Of a stretch of 9,669 nt of DNA, positions 1 through 5,766 are shown piece by piece. Location: assembly GCA_019509685.1 (NCBI GenBank), contig JAEKLU010000143.1, positions 1 through 9,669 on the forward strand, written 5' to 3'. The notes beneath the pieces are model-generated. The model worked only from the letters and a program-made list of their open reading frames with translations. It searched no databases and had not been told where the DNA came from. The position numbers and the translations under genes are program-made. How positions within the stretch are numbered: the stretch's first letter is position 1; the number at the start of each line of letters is the position of its first letter. Source of the DNA: Mesorhizobium sp. Its GTDB lineage: Bacteria > Pseudomonadota > Alphaproteobacteria > Rhizobiales > Rhizobiaceae.

Positions 1-610
1 TGGCGCCCATGCCGGGCAAGGTCAGCGGCACGATCACCCGGCGCATGGCCTGGGCGCGCGTGCAGCCATCGATCATCGCCGCTTCCTCGAGGTCCTTCGG
101 GATGCCGTCGAAGAAAGACTGCATGAGGAAGGTGGCGAAGGCCGTGTTGAAGGCGGTGTAGATGATGATCAGGCCGATCAGGCTGTTGGTGAGACCGAGA
201 TCGCCCATGATGCGGTAGATCGGCGGAATGACCATGACCAGCGGGAAGGTCTGGGTCAGCAGGAGCAGGATGGCCAAAGTCGCCTTGCCGCGAAAGGTGA
301 AGCGCGACATGGCGTAGCCGGCAAGTGTGGCGATGACCGTCACCAGTGCCGCCGTCGAGACCGAGACGATGACGCTGTTCAGGAAATAGCGCGGGAAGTC
401 GGAGGCTTCTAGCACGGTGACGAAGTTCTTGAACGTCGTCTGCGACGGCCAGAAGGTGATGCCCTCGGAATAGAGCAGGCGCTCGGGCGTCACCGAGATC
501 TTCAGCGTCCAGAAGATCGGGAACAGCGCGAAGACCACATAGGCAGCGACCGCCGCGTAAAGGCCGAGACCGCCGATGATGCGTGAGGAGGTGGAGCGTC
601 CGGCGATCAT
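1..610 (-). CDS. CUT1-type ABC transporter permease, MalG-like (3' end beyond window)
   Basis: This is an inner-membrane permease subunit of a carbohydrate-type ABC importer. The window holds the first 203 codons; the C-terminal part lies beyond the left edge. Hydrophobic segments are seen at about residues 12-34, 76-100, 111-130 and 143-163. The cytoplasmic EAA loop follows: EAA at 176-178, Gly182, then IVPLTLPG at 193-200. This loop is the signature that docks the ATPase in this family. The ATG overlaps the stop codon of the upstream permease by one base (TGATG), so translation is probably coupled. A GAGG ribosome-binding site (plus-strand 619-622) lies 8 bases before the ATG. It should pair with the MalF-like subunit of 610-1413. 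The ATPase gene is not in the window and may lie further left or elsewhere. The family call is firm; the substrate is unknown. Confidence 0.93.
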   Translation of the reverse strand, partial: MIAGRSTSSRIIGGLGLYAAVAAYVVFALFPIFWTLKISVTPERLLYSEGITFWPSQTTFKNFVTVLEASDFPRYFLNSVIVSVSTAALVTVIATLAGYAMSRFTFRGKATLAILLLLTQTFPLVMVIPPIYRIMGDLGLTNSLIGLIIIYTAFNTAFATFLMQSFFDGIPKDLEEAAMIDGCTRAQAMRRVIVPLTLPGMGA

Positions 611-1413
611 CAGACGTGCCTCACCAGCAAGCGGCGAATGGCAATCAGCGCGATCGCATAGGCGATCAGCAGCACCAGAAGCAGCACCGCGACCGCCGAG
701 GCATAGCCTTTGTCCAACGACTTGAAGGCGCTGACATAGATGTAGACCGGCACCGTGCTGGTCGAGCCGGCGGGCCCGCCTTCGGTCATGACGAAGATCA
801 GATCGGCGAAGGTAGCGATCCAGATGGTGCGCAGCATGACGGTGATGACGATGGTCGGCGCCAGGAAGGGCATCGTCACCTTGGTGAAGCGCTGCCATGG
901 CGAAGCACCGTCGATCGCCGCCGCTTCATAGAGTTCCGACGGGATCGACTTCAGCGCCGCCAGCAGCGTGATGGCGAAGAAGGGGATGCCGAACCAGATG
1001 TTGGCGACGATCGGCCCCCACATGAAGGACGGCACCGCCCAGGGCAGGAAGACCACCGCCTGCACAATCTTGCGACCGTAGAAAGGCTTGTCGAGCAGCA
1101 GCGCGAGACCGAGACCAAGGAAAAACTGGAAGAACAGGCTGGCCACCGTCCACCACAGCGTGTTGACCAGCGCCTGGCCGAGCACCTGGTCCGAGAACAT
1201 CGCCTGGTATTGGGCGAGGCCGACATATTGCGACTTGAAGGCGGAGAATTTGCGAAAGGAATAGCTGATGCCGATGATCAGCGGCACCAGCAGCACCAGG
1301 ACCAAGAGAACGATAGCCGGCGAAAGATAGAGCCACGGCTCGATCGCGGCCTTGCTCAGCCGCTTCTTGCGCGGCCGGCCGGCGGATCGGATTTCGGAAA
1401 CGGCGTAGGTCAT
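610..1413 (-). CDS. CUT1-type ABC transporter permease, MalF-like, unusually short
   Basis: First membrane subunit of the importer, 267 residues. The order is a basic N-terminus (RPRKKR at 13-18), TM1 at about 27-50, TM2 at about 82-107, a continuous hydrophobic stretch at 116-155, and the EAA loop (EAA 163-165, Gly169, MPFL 181-184). Two C-terminal membrane segments follow at about 186-208 and 238-260. Relatives are usually about 290-310 residues. They carry a periplasmic loop of about 35-40 residues between the FLPWAVPSF segment (TM3) and the IVANIWFGIPFF segment (TM4). Here the two are joined directly around residue 131, in frame, which looks like a clean internal deletion. Both halves otherwise look intact, so the gene may still work as a tight helical hairpin. 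The ATG is preceded by only a weak ribosome-binding site, in the 182-base gap that contains the palindromic repeat. Confidence 0.92.
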   Translation of the reverse strand: MTYAVSEIRSAGRPRKKRLSKAAIEPWLYLSPAIVLLVLVLLVPLIIGISYSFRKFSAFKSQYVGLAQYQAMFSDQVLGQALVNTLWWTVASLFFQFFLGLGLALLLDKPFYGRKIVQAVVFLPWAVPSFMWGPIVANIWFGIPFFAITLLAALKSIPSELYEAAAIDGASPWQRFTKVTMPFLAPTIVITVMLRTIWIATFADLIFVMTEGGPAGSTSTVPVYIYVSAFKSLDKGYASAVAVLLLVLLIAYAIALIAIRRLLVRHV

Positions 1414-1458
1414 ACAGTGCTCTACGGTGATGAGTGGGTGCTGGTGTCAAAGCCGCGC

Positions 1459-1585
1459 CCTTCTCCCCGTTCACGGGGAGAAGATGCCGGCAGGCAGATG
1501 AGGGGCGGCGCTAGCTTCTCAGAAGTCGGCGCTGCCCCTCATCCGGCCCTATCGGGCCACCTTCTCCCCGTGAACGGGGAGAAGG
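1459..1585. repeat. RIME-like palindromic intergenic element with 25-bp terminal inverted repeats
   Basis: A 127-bp element bounded by perfect inverted repeats at 1459-1483 and 1561-1585. Each terminal arm is itself a hairpin: CTTCTCCCCGT, a 2-base loop, ACGGGGAGAAG. Inside lie a nested stem pairing 1497-1511 with 1529-1543 (GATGAGGGGC... against ...GCCCCTCATC, one mismatch), a small hairpin at 1515-1525 (CTTCT-C-AGAAG), a hairpin at 1545-1558 (GGCCC-TATC-GGGCC) and a palindrome TGCCGGCA at 1485-1492. The layout and the CTTCTCCCCGT arms resemble the rhizobial intergenic mosaic elements (RIME); naming it so is from memory. It lies between the binding-protein stop (1596) and the MalF-like start (1413). 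In an mRNA it would place a strong stem 11 bases after the binding-protein stop. Confidence 0.88.
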
Positions 1586-1595
1586 AAAGGAGGCG

Positions 1596-2873
1596 TCACT
1601 TCTTGTTCTTCGCAAGCCAGTCCTGCTGTTCCTTGGTCAGGAACTTGGCCCATTCGTCGGCCACGTCCTTGGCCTGCTTCTGGCCGAGCAGCACTTCCTG
1701 GAAGTTCTTGATCGCCACCTGGTCGACGAAGTTGCCGAGGTTCTCAAGATGTGTCGGCGGCGTCACCATTTCATATTTGGAGCTGTCGCTGAGCTCGGTG
1801 AACCAGCCCTTGAACTGCTCGGTCTTGAAATGAGGATCCTGGTCGGCGCCGTTGTGGATCGGCACGACGCCGACTTCCTTGGCCCATTCCAGATTGTCCT
1901 TGGGCGACAGAAGCGTCGCCATCAGCTTCCAGCTTTCGTCTTTGTGCTGCGAATTGGCGAACATCGCCCAGCCGGCATAGCCCAGCGTCGGATAGGACTT
2001 GCCGCTCGGTCCGACCGGCAGCGGCGCCACGGCAAAATCGTCGGCGCTCATCTTGTCGGCGATGCCGAGCAACGCGTCTGGATCCTGGTTGAGCATGGCG
2101 CAGGTGCCGGAATAGAAACCGGTCACCGTCTCGTTGAAGCCCCAGCTCACGGCATCCTTGGGCGCCAGGCCGTTCTTATACATGTCGGCCAGCATCTGCA
2201 GGCCCTTTACCGAGCCTTCATCGTTGATGGTCGAGACGCCGTCATCGGTGAAGTAGCCGCCCTTGCCGTCGGCGATGTTCATGAACATGTGCATGCCGTT
2301 GAAGGCGCCGGGGCCGCCGCGCAGGCAGTAGCCGTATTTGCCCGGGATGGCCGAGATCTTCTTGGAGTCCGCGACGAAGTCATCGAGCGTGGCAGGCGGG
2401 CCGTCGAGGCCGGCTTGCTTGAACAGCTTCTTGTTCCAGAACAGCGCGTTCACATAGTAGCCATAAGGGATCATAAACTGGGTGTTGTTGACGGTCGAGC
2501 CGAACTGCTTGGCGCGGTCGCCGAGCGTCTTGGCGTCATCCCACTTGGCCATGTAGGGGCCGAGATCCTCGAGCTGGGCGTTGTTGGCGTATAGGCCCAT
2601 CCAGCGTTCCGGCATCTCGACGACATCGGGCGTGTCGCCGGCCTGCACCATGGTCAGGAATTTTTCGAAAGCCTGGCCCCAGGGCAGCGAGATCACTTCG
2701 ACCTTGATGCCCGGATTGGCGCTCTCGAATTCGGCGATCTGCTTCTTGAGGAATTCGGTGCGCGGCGGGCTGGTGATGACCTCGACCAGCTTGATGGTGG
2801 TGTCGGCCAGCGCGCCGCTGGCGGAAATCGCCAGACCGGCCGCGGTGGCAAGCATGATGCTCAGTCTCTTCAT
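1596..2873 (-). CDS. Periplasmic solute-binding protein of a CUT1-type ABC importer
   Basis: An extracellular solute-binding protein (family 1, UgpB/MalE-like) of 425 residues that should capture the substrate in the periplasm and deliver it to the two permeases. Residues 1-23 form a Sec signal peptide (MKRLSIMLATAA...SGALA, cleavage probably before Asp24). The mature protein has features usual for the family: an N-terminal beta strand (TTIKLVEVI), the QIAEFESANPGIKVEV segment, a DTPDVVEM strand and helix, and FWNKKLFKQAGLD-GPPATLDDF near residues 145-170. The ATG at 2873 is chosen because GGGAG lies 8 bases upstream and the signal peptide starts there. An ATG at 2888 and longer extensions have no such site and would spoil the signal peptide. 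The upstream PLP-enzyme gene ends 25 bases before. The substrate cannot be read from the sequence; many CUT1 proteins bind oligosaccharides, polyols or glycosides. Confidence 0.95.
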   Translation of the reverse strand: MKRLSIMLATAAGLAISASGALADTTIKLVEVITSPPRTEFLKKQIAEFESANPGIKVEVISLPWGQAFEKFLTMVQAGDTPDVVEMPERWMGLYANNAQLEDLGPYMAKWDDAKTLGDRAKQFGSTVNNTQFMIPYGYYVNALFWNKKLFKQAGLDGPPATLDDFVADSKKISAIPGKYGYCLRGGPGAFNGMHMFMNIADGKGGYFTDDGVSTINDEGSVKGLQMLADMYKNGLAPKDAVSWGFNETVTGFYSGTCAMLNQDPDALLGIADKMSADDFAVAPLPVGPSGKSYPTLGYAGWAMFANSQHKDESWKLMATLLSPKDNLEWAKEVGVVPIHNGADQDPHFKTEQFKGWFTELSDSSKYEMVTPPTHLENLGNFVDQVAIKNFQEVLLGQKQAKDVADEWAKFLTKEQQDWLAKNKK

Positions 2874-2881
2874 GTTCAAAA

Positions 2882-2886
2882 CTCCC
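2882..2886 (-). promoter_or_regulatory. Ribosome-binding site that decides the binding-protein start
   Basis: Read on the minus strand, GGGAG stands 8 bases before the ATG at 2873. It overlaps the competing upstream ATG at 2888, which has no purine-rich site of its own. This fixes the signal-peptide start of the solute-binding protein. Confidence 0.8.
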
Positions 2887-2898
2887 ATTTTGGACGCG

Positions 2899-4101
2899 TT
2901 ATTTTTTTGCTTTGTCGAAGGCGTGGGCGATATCGGCCCAGAGGTCCTCGACGCTTTCCAATCCGACATTGAAGCGGATGGTTCGGGGGCTGACGCCGAA
3001 GCGCGCCATCGAATTGATGCCCGGCGTCTGCTCGAGCGAGGCCTTTGCCGGTACGACCAGGCTTTCATGGCCGCCCCAGCTGACGCCGATGCGGAACAGT
3101 TTCAATGCGTCGACGAAAGCCGGAATGTCGACGTCCTCCGTCACCTCGAAGGAGAACAGCCCGGCATAGCCGGCTAAAGTCTTCTTGCCGGGGTGATTGG
3201 AGTAAACGGGATGATTGACCCGCTCGACCTTGCCATGCGCCTTCAGCCGCTCAGCAATGGTCAGCCCGCTCTTCATATGGTGCGGCAAGCGGAGCGGCAG
3301 CGTGCGCAGGCCGCGCAGCAGGAGCCAGCCCTCGAAGGGCGACAGCTTGGCGCCGAGCTGGGAATAGGTCTGTTCGTTGATGTGCTTGATGTGCGCCGCC
3401 GACCCCGCCACGACGCCGGCGACGGTGTCACTGTGGCCGCCGAGATATTTCGAGGCCGAGTGCAGCACCAGATCGACGCCATGCGAAATCGGCTTCTGGA
3501 ACACCGGCGTTGCCCAGGAATTGTCGATGGTGGTGACGATGCCATGCTCCTTGGCCAGCCGCGTCAGATGCGCGATGTCCTGCAGCTCGAACAGCATCGA
3601 GGTCGGGCTTTCGAGATAAAGCAGCTTGGCGCCGGGAAGGGCTGCGGCAACCGCGTCCGGGTCGGCGCCGTCGACATAGTCGACCTTGATGTTGAGTCGC
3701 GGGAACAGGCGCTCGAACAGCCGGTAGGCATCGCCATAACAGTTGCGCACGGCAACGATACGCTCGCCGGCGCCGACAAAGGCAAGCAGCGTGGCGCTGA
3801 TCGCCGCCATGCCGCTGGAGAAGCCGCGTGCGGCTTCGGCACCTTCCAAGGCCGCGACACGCGCCTCGAACTCCATCACCGTCGGATTGTCGCCGCGCGA
3901 ATAGGTCGGCTGCTTCCTGCGGCCGGCAAAGGTGTCGGCCATGTCGGCATAGCTGGCGAAGGTGAAGAGCGAGGTCTGGTAGATCGGCGGCACCACGGCG
4001 TTGCCGGGGAACGGATCGTCGTGCGCAAGCAGCGTCGCCGCCTCGGCGAGGTAGTCGCTGGCCAGGGAGGCCGGGTCGAAGGTGTTTGGCTGCTCGTTCA
4101 T
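2899..4101 (-). CDS. PLP-dependent transsulfuration-family enzyme (cystathionine gamma-synthase/lyase-like)
   Basis: A full-length Cys/Met-metabolism PLP enzyme (400 residues, normal for the family). Such enzymes carry out beta- or gamma-elimination or replacement on sulfur- or oxygen-linked amino acids in the cytoplasm. Visible sites are Tyr67 and Arg69 in YSRGDNPT (cofactor phosphate, from the partner subunit), SSGM at 95-98, Asp193 in TIDN (pyridine nitrogen) and Lys218 in HSASKYLGGHSD (Schiff base). SWGGHESL at 341-348 resembles the substrate-carboxylate region of MetC-like members. The active-site Tyr122 is followed by Gly-Asp (CYGD), where lyases and synthases usually have YGGT and methionine gamma-lyases YGCT. 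The exact reaction is therefore open: cystathionine lyase, methionine gamma-lyase and acyl-homoserine sulfhydrylase are all possible. The ATG overlaps the regulator stop (ATGA), with GGA 7 bases upstream. Sitting in a transporter operon suggests a catabolic role. The stop is TAA, after a run of seven A bases. Confidence 0.92.
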   Translation of the reverse strand: MNEQPNTFDPASLASDYLAEAATLLAHDDPFPGNAVVPPIYQTSLFTFASYADMADTFAGRRKQPTYSRGDNPTVMEFEARVAALEGAEAARGFSSGMAAISATLLAFVGAGERIVAVRNCYGDAYRLFERLFPRLNIKVDYVDGADPDAVAAALPGAKLLYLESPTSMLFELQDIAHLTRLAKEHGIVTTIDNSWATPVFQKPISHGVDLVLHSASKYLGGHSDTVAGVVAGSAAHIKHINEQTYSQLGAKLSPFEGWLLLRGLRTLPLRLPHHMKSGLTIAERLKAHGKVERVNHPVYSNHPGKKTLAGYAGLFSFEVTEDVDIPAFVDALKLFRIGVSWGGHESLVVPAKASLEQTPGINSMARFGVSPRTIRFNVGLESVEDLWADIAHAFDKAKK

Positions 4102-4844
4102 TTGCGATCCGAAAGTTTGAGGTTGGCGGCGCCGCGCTTCAGATCGTCCTCGACGGTGGCCATGAGCTTCAGCGCCTCGGCACGGGCGCCATCGGGGTCC
4201 TGGGCGGCAATGCATTCGAAGATCGTGCGGTGATAGGGGAAACTGGCATGGCCGAAATCGCGCACGCCCAGCGGATGCTCCCAGAAGCGATGGAAGAGTT
4301 CGTGCATGGCGGCGATGATCTGCTCGAACAACGGATTGCCGGAAGCGCGGTAGACCGCCTGGTGGAACTCCCAGTCCTCCTCCGACGACATCCCGGCGCG
4401 GGTGCGAAACGCCTCTTCCATGATGTCGAGCTTGCGCTCGATCTCGGCGATATCGGCCTTGCCGGCACGGACGGCGCACAGAGCGGCGGCCTCAGCCTCC
4501 AGCGCGCGGCGGATTTCCAGCGTGCGCATCAACCCGGTGAAATCATTGCCGCCGGCAAGCGTCAGCGGCATGTGCAGCATATCAGCTGAAACGGCCGCCT
4601 TGAGATAGGTGCCGGAGCCTTGCCGCCTTTCGACGAGACCCAGCCCCTCCCAGCGCGTCAGCGCCTCGCGCACCGTATTGCGGCTGACCTTGAGGCGTTC
4701 GGCCAGGATGCGCTCGGTCGGCAGCTTGCCACCCGGCCCCAGCGCCTCCTGCCGCACGAAGCCCACCAACGCCTTCAGCACCGCGTCGTCGCGGGCTGTC
4801 GTGTGGATGGGTGGCAGAAAATCGGTCACGCCGAAGCTGTCCAA
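4098..4844 (-). CDS. GntR-family regulator, FadR subfamily (FCD ligand domain)
   Basis: A one-component DNA-binding regulator of 248 residues, probably a repressor of its own operon. The N-terminal winged helix-turn-helix spans about residues 18-81, with the typical PGGKLPTERILAERLKVSRN stretch followed by TVREAL and ending QGSGTYL. The all-helical FCD domain spans about 105-235. It shows the metal and ligand residues expected of this fold: Asp157 and His161 (D-x3-H, DWEFHQAVYRASGNPLF), a histidine around 181-185 and His205 (PYHRTIFECI). The start given is a TTG directly after an in-frame TGA; the GTG at residue 6 (plus-strand 4827-4829) is a reasonable alternative. Both leave the wing and helices complete. 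The gene is translationally coupled to the PLP-enzyme gene through ATGA. FCD ligands are commonly small organic acids, amino acids or sugar acids; the ligand here is not known. Confidence 0.93.
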   Translation of the reverse strand: MDSFGVTDFLPPIHTTARDDAVLKALVGFVRQEALGPGGKLPTERILAERLKVSRNTVREALTRWEGLGLVERRQGSGTYLKAAVSADMLHMPLTLAGGNDFTGLMRTLEIRRALEAEAAALCAVRAGKADIAEIERKLDIMEEAFRTRAGMSSEEDWEFHQAVYRASGNPLFEQIIAAMHELFHRFWEHPLGVRDFGHASFPYHRTIFECIAAQDPDGARAEALKLMATVEDDLKRGAANLKLSDRK

Positions 4845-4854
4845 AGTGGTTCAA

Positions 4855-4865
4855 TGGTCCAACCA
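4855..4865. promoter_or_regulatory. Candidate GntR/FadR-type operator (TGGTCCAACCA)
   Basis: TGGT-CCA-ACCA is a perfect inverted repeat with a 3-base spacer. It fits TNGTNNNACNA, a pattern known for FadR-subfamily operators. It lies 10 bases upstream of the regulator start and just downstream of the candidate -10, where binding would block transcription initiation. Calling it the regulator's own site is inference. Confidence 0.62.
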
Positions 4866-4894
4866 ATTTCTGCATACACGAACGGACGTGTCAA
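4866..4894 (-). promoter_or_regulatory. Candidate sigma70-type promoter of the transporter operon
   Basis: On the minus strand a perfect -35 hexamer TTGACA (plus-strand 4889-4894) is followed, after 17 bases, by AGAAAT (4866-4871). That hexamer matches TATAAT at three of six positions. The -35 and spacing are good and the -10 is weak, which suits a controlled promoter. Transcription would start over or next to the operator at 4855-4865, leaving a very short leader before the regulator. Confidence 0.5.
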
Positions 4895-4911
4895 CAGTTG
4901 AAACGCGACAA

Positions 4912-4943
4912 GGCCGAATGGCGCGGATATCCGCCATTCGGCC
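4912..4943 (-). terminator. Strong hairpin, putative terminator of the DJ-1 family gene
   Basis: GGCCGAATGGCG at 4912-4923 pairs perfectly with CGCCATTCGGCC at 4932-4943, a 12-bp GC-rich stem with an 8-base loop. It begins about 30 bases after the DJ-1 family stop codon (minus strand) and ends 18 bases before the -35 of the transporter operon. On the minus strand it is followed by TTGTCGCGTTT, only a poor T-tract. Termination is therefore likely from position and stem strength but not certain; a protein-binding or RNA-processing role is also possible. Confidence 0.58.
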
Positions 4944-4972
4944 CTGCCATCTCGCTTTGGATTCGGCGACGG

Positions 4973-5665
4973 CTACGCGATCTTGACTGCGCCGGCGTCG
5001 CGCCAGCGCGCGAACATTTCCTCACGAACCCGTCGCGAAGCCGAAAGCCGCTCCTTTGCCTGCGCCAGGACCGCAGGCGAAGCCTCGGCCGGCGTGCCCG
5101 ATTGGAAAGGAGGAGCCGGCGCATATTCGAGCGACAGCTGCACGATCTCGGCTTCCTCCTGTCCGAGAAGCCTCGCGACCAGCGCCAGGCCGAAATCGAT
5201 CCCCGAGGTGACGCCGCCGGCGGTGATCAGCTTGCCGTCCTCCACGATACGCGCATCGACAGGGATCGCCCCGAACTCTTCAAGGAAATCATGCGCGTAC
5301 CAGTGGGTGGTGGCGCGCTTGCCTTTGAGCAGCCCGGCCGCGCCGAGCACCAGGGCGCCGCTGCACACCGAGGTGACATAGCGGACCTGCGCCGCGCGCT
5401 GCCGCACGAAATCGAGCACTGCCTGATCCTCCAGCAGCGCGTTGACGCCGCCTCCGCCTGGAATGCACAGCACGTCGAGCGGCGGGCAATCGTCGAAAGT
5501 CGCCGTCGGCATCAGGGAGAGACGCGTCGAAGACATCACCGGATTGCGGTCCTTCCAGATCAGCTCCACCTCGGCGCCCTCGGCCGATGCCAGGACTTCG
5601 TAAGGGCCGGTGAGGTCGAGCTGCTGGACGTTGGGAAATACGAGGATGCCGAAACGAAGGGCCAT
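4973..5665 (-). CDS. inhA: DJ-1/PfpI family protein, isonitrile hydratase-like
   Basis: A 230-residue cytoplasmic DJ-1/PfpI fold protein. It matches the known isonitrile (isocyanide) hydratases of Pseudomonas, which add water to R-NC to give N-substituted formamides. The key positions fall on the same numbers as in that enzyme: Asp17 in QQLDLTGPYEVLASA, and the nucleophile Cys101 in VTSVCSGALVLGAAGLLKGK. The residue after the cysteine is Ser102, where the Pseudomonas enzyme has Thr. GGVTSGIDFGLAL at about 158-170 and LEYAPAPPF near 190 also fit the subgroup. The ATG at 5665 has GGAG 6 bases upstream and fits family length. An in-frame ATG at 5740, also with a GAGG-type site, would add 25 residues (CPKSTCPEST-containing) with no counterpart. 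It is divergent from a GlxA-type regulator, its likely controller. The enzyme name rests on recalled similarity and the real substrate may differ. Confidence 0.85.
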   Translation of the reverse strand: MALRFGILVFPNVQQLDLTGPYEVLASAEGAEVELIWKDRNPVMSSTRLSLMPTATFDDCPPLDVLCIPGGGGVNALLEDQAVLDFVRQRAAQVRYVTSVCSGALVLGAAGLLKGKRATTHWYAHDFLEEFGAIPVDARIVEDGKLITAGGVTSGIDFGLALVARLLGQEEAEIVQLSLEYAPAPPFQSGTPAEASPAVLAQAKERLSASRRVREEMFARWRDAGAVKIA

Positions 5666-5766
5666 GGAAATCTCCGTGGTTGACTCGGGACAGGTTGACT
5701 TCGGGCAATCTACGGCATCATGGTTTGGCACGATTGCCATTCACCCCTCGTTTCAGGCCAAACCCA
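5666..5766. promoter_or_regulatory. Divergent regulatory region between isonitrile hydratase-like gene and GlxA-type regulator
   Basis: A 101-bp shared upstream region. It holds two head-to-tail 15-bp units, GGTTGACTCGGGACA (5678-5692) and GGTTGACTTCGGGCA (5693-5707), and a perfect inverted repeat TGGCA-CGAT-TGCCA (5726-5739). The repeats are candidate binding sites for the adjacent AraC-domain regulator. TTGACT inside each unit could act as a plus-strand -35, but no good -10 follows at normal spacing, so I do not place promoters. The start of the long alternative form of the DJ-1 gene (5740) also lies here. Confidence 0.5.

Noticed and set aside
1459..1585. CRISPR-like or rho-independent terminator reading of the repeat
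   Set aside because: There are only two copies in inverted, not direct, orientation, without regular spacers, and no T-tract follows the stems.
583..1833. Long plus-strand open frame (416 codons) across the permease and binding-protein genes
   Set aside because: It is antisense to two clear transporter genes and the palindromic repeat, with a low-complexity Arg/Asp/His/Gln-rich product typical of GC-rich shadow frames.
2874..3068. N-terminal extension of the binding protein
   Set aside because: It overlaps the PLP-enzyme gene in another frame and would bury the signal peptide; GGGAG marks the ATG at 2873.
3193..4233. Plus-strand open frame of 346 codons
   Set aside because: It is antisense to the PLP enzyme, whose motifs are complete; the product shows no recognisable domain.
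4102..4479. 126-residue extension of the PLP enzyme
   Set aside because: It is an out-of-frame reading of the GntR gene; ATG at 4101 with ATGA overlap gives normal family length.
5726..5741. Sigma54-like promoter (TGGCACG...TTGC)
   Set aside because: Only 7 bases separate the GG and GC elements instead of 10, so the -24/-12 spacing is wrong; it is better read as a small palindrome.
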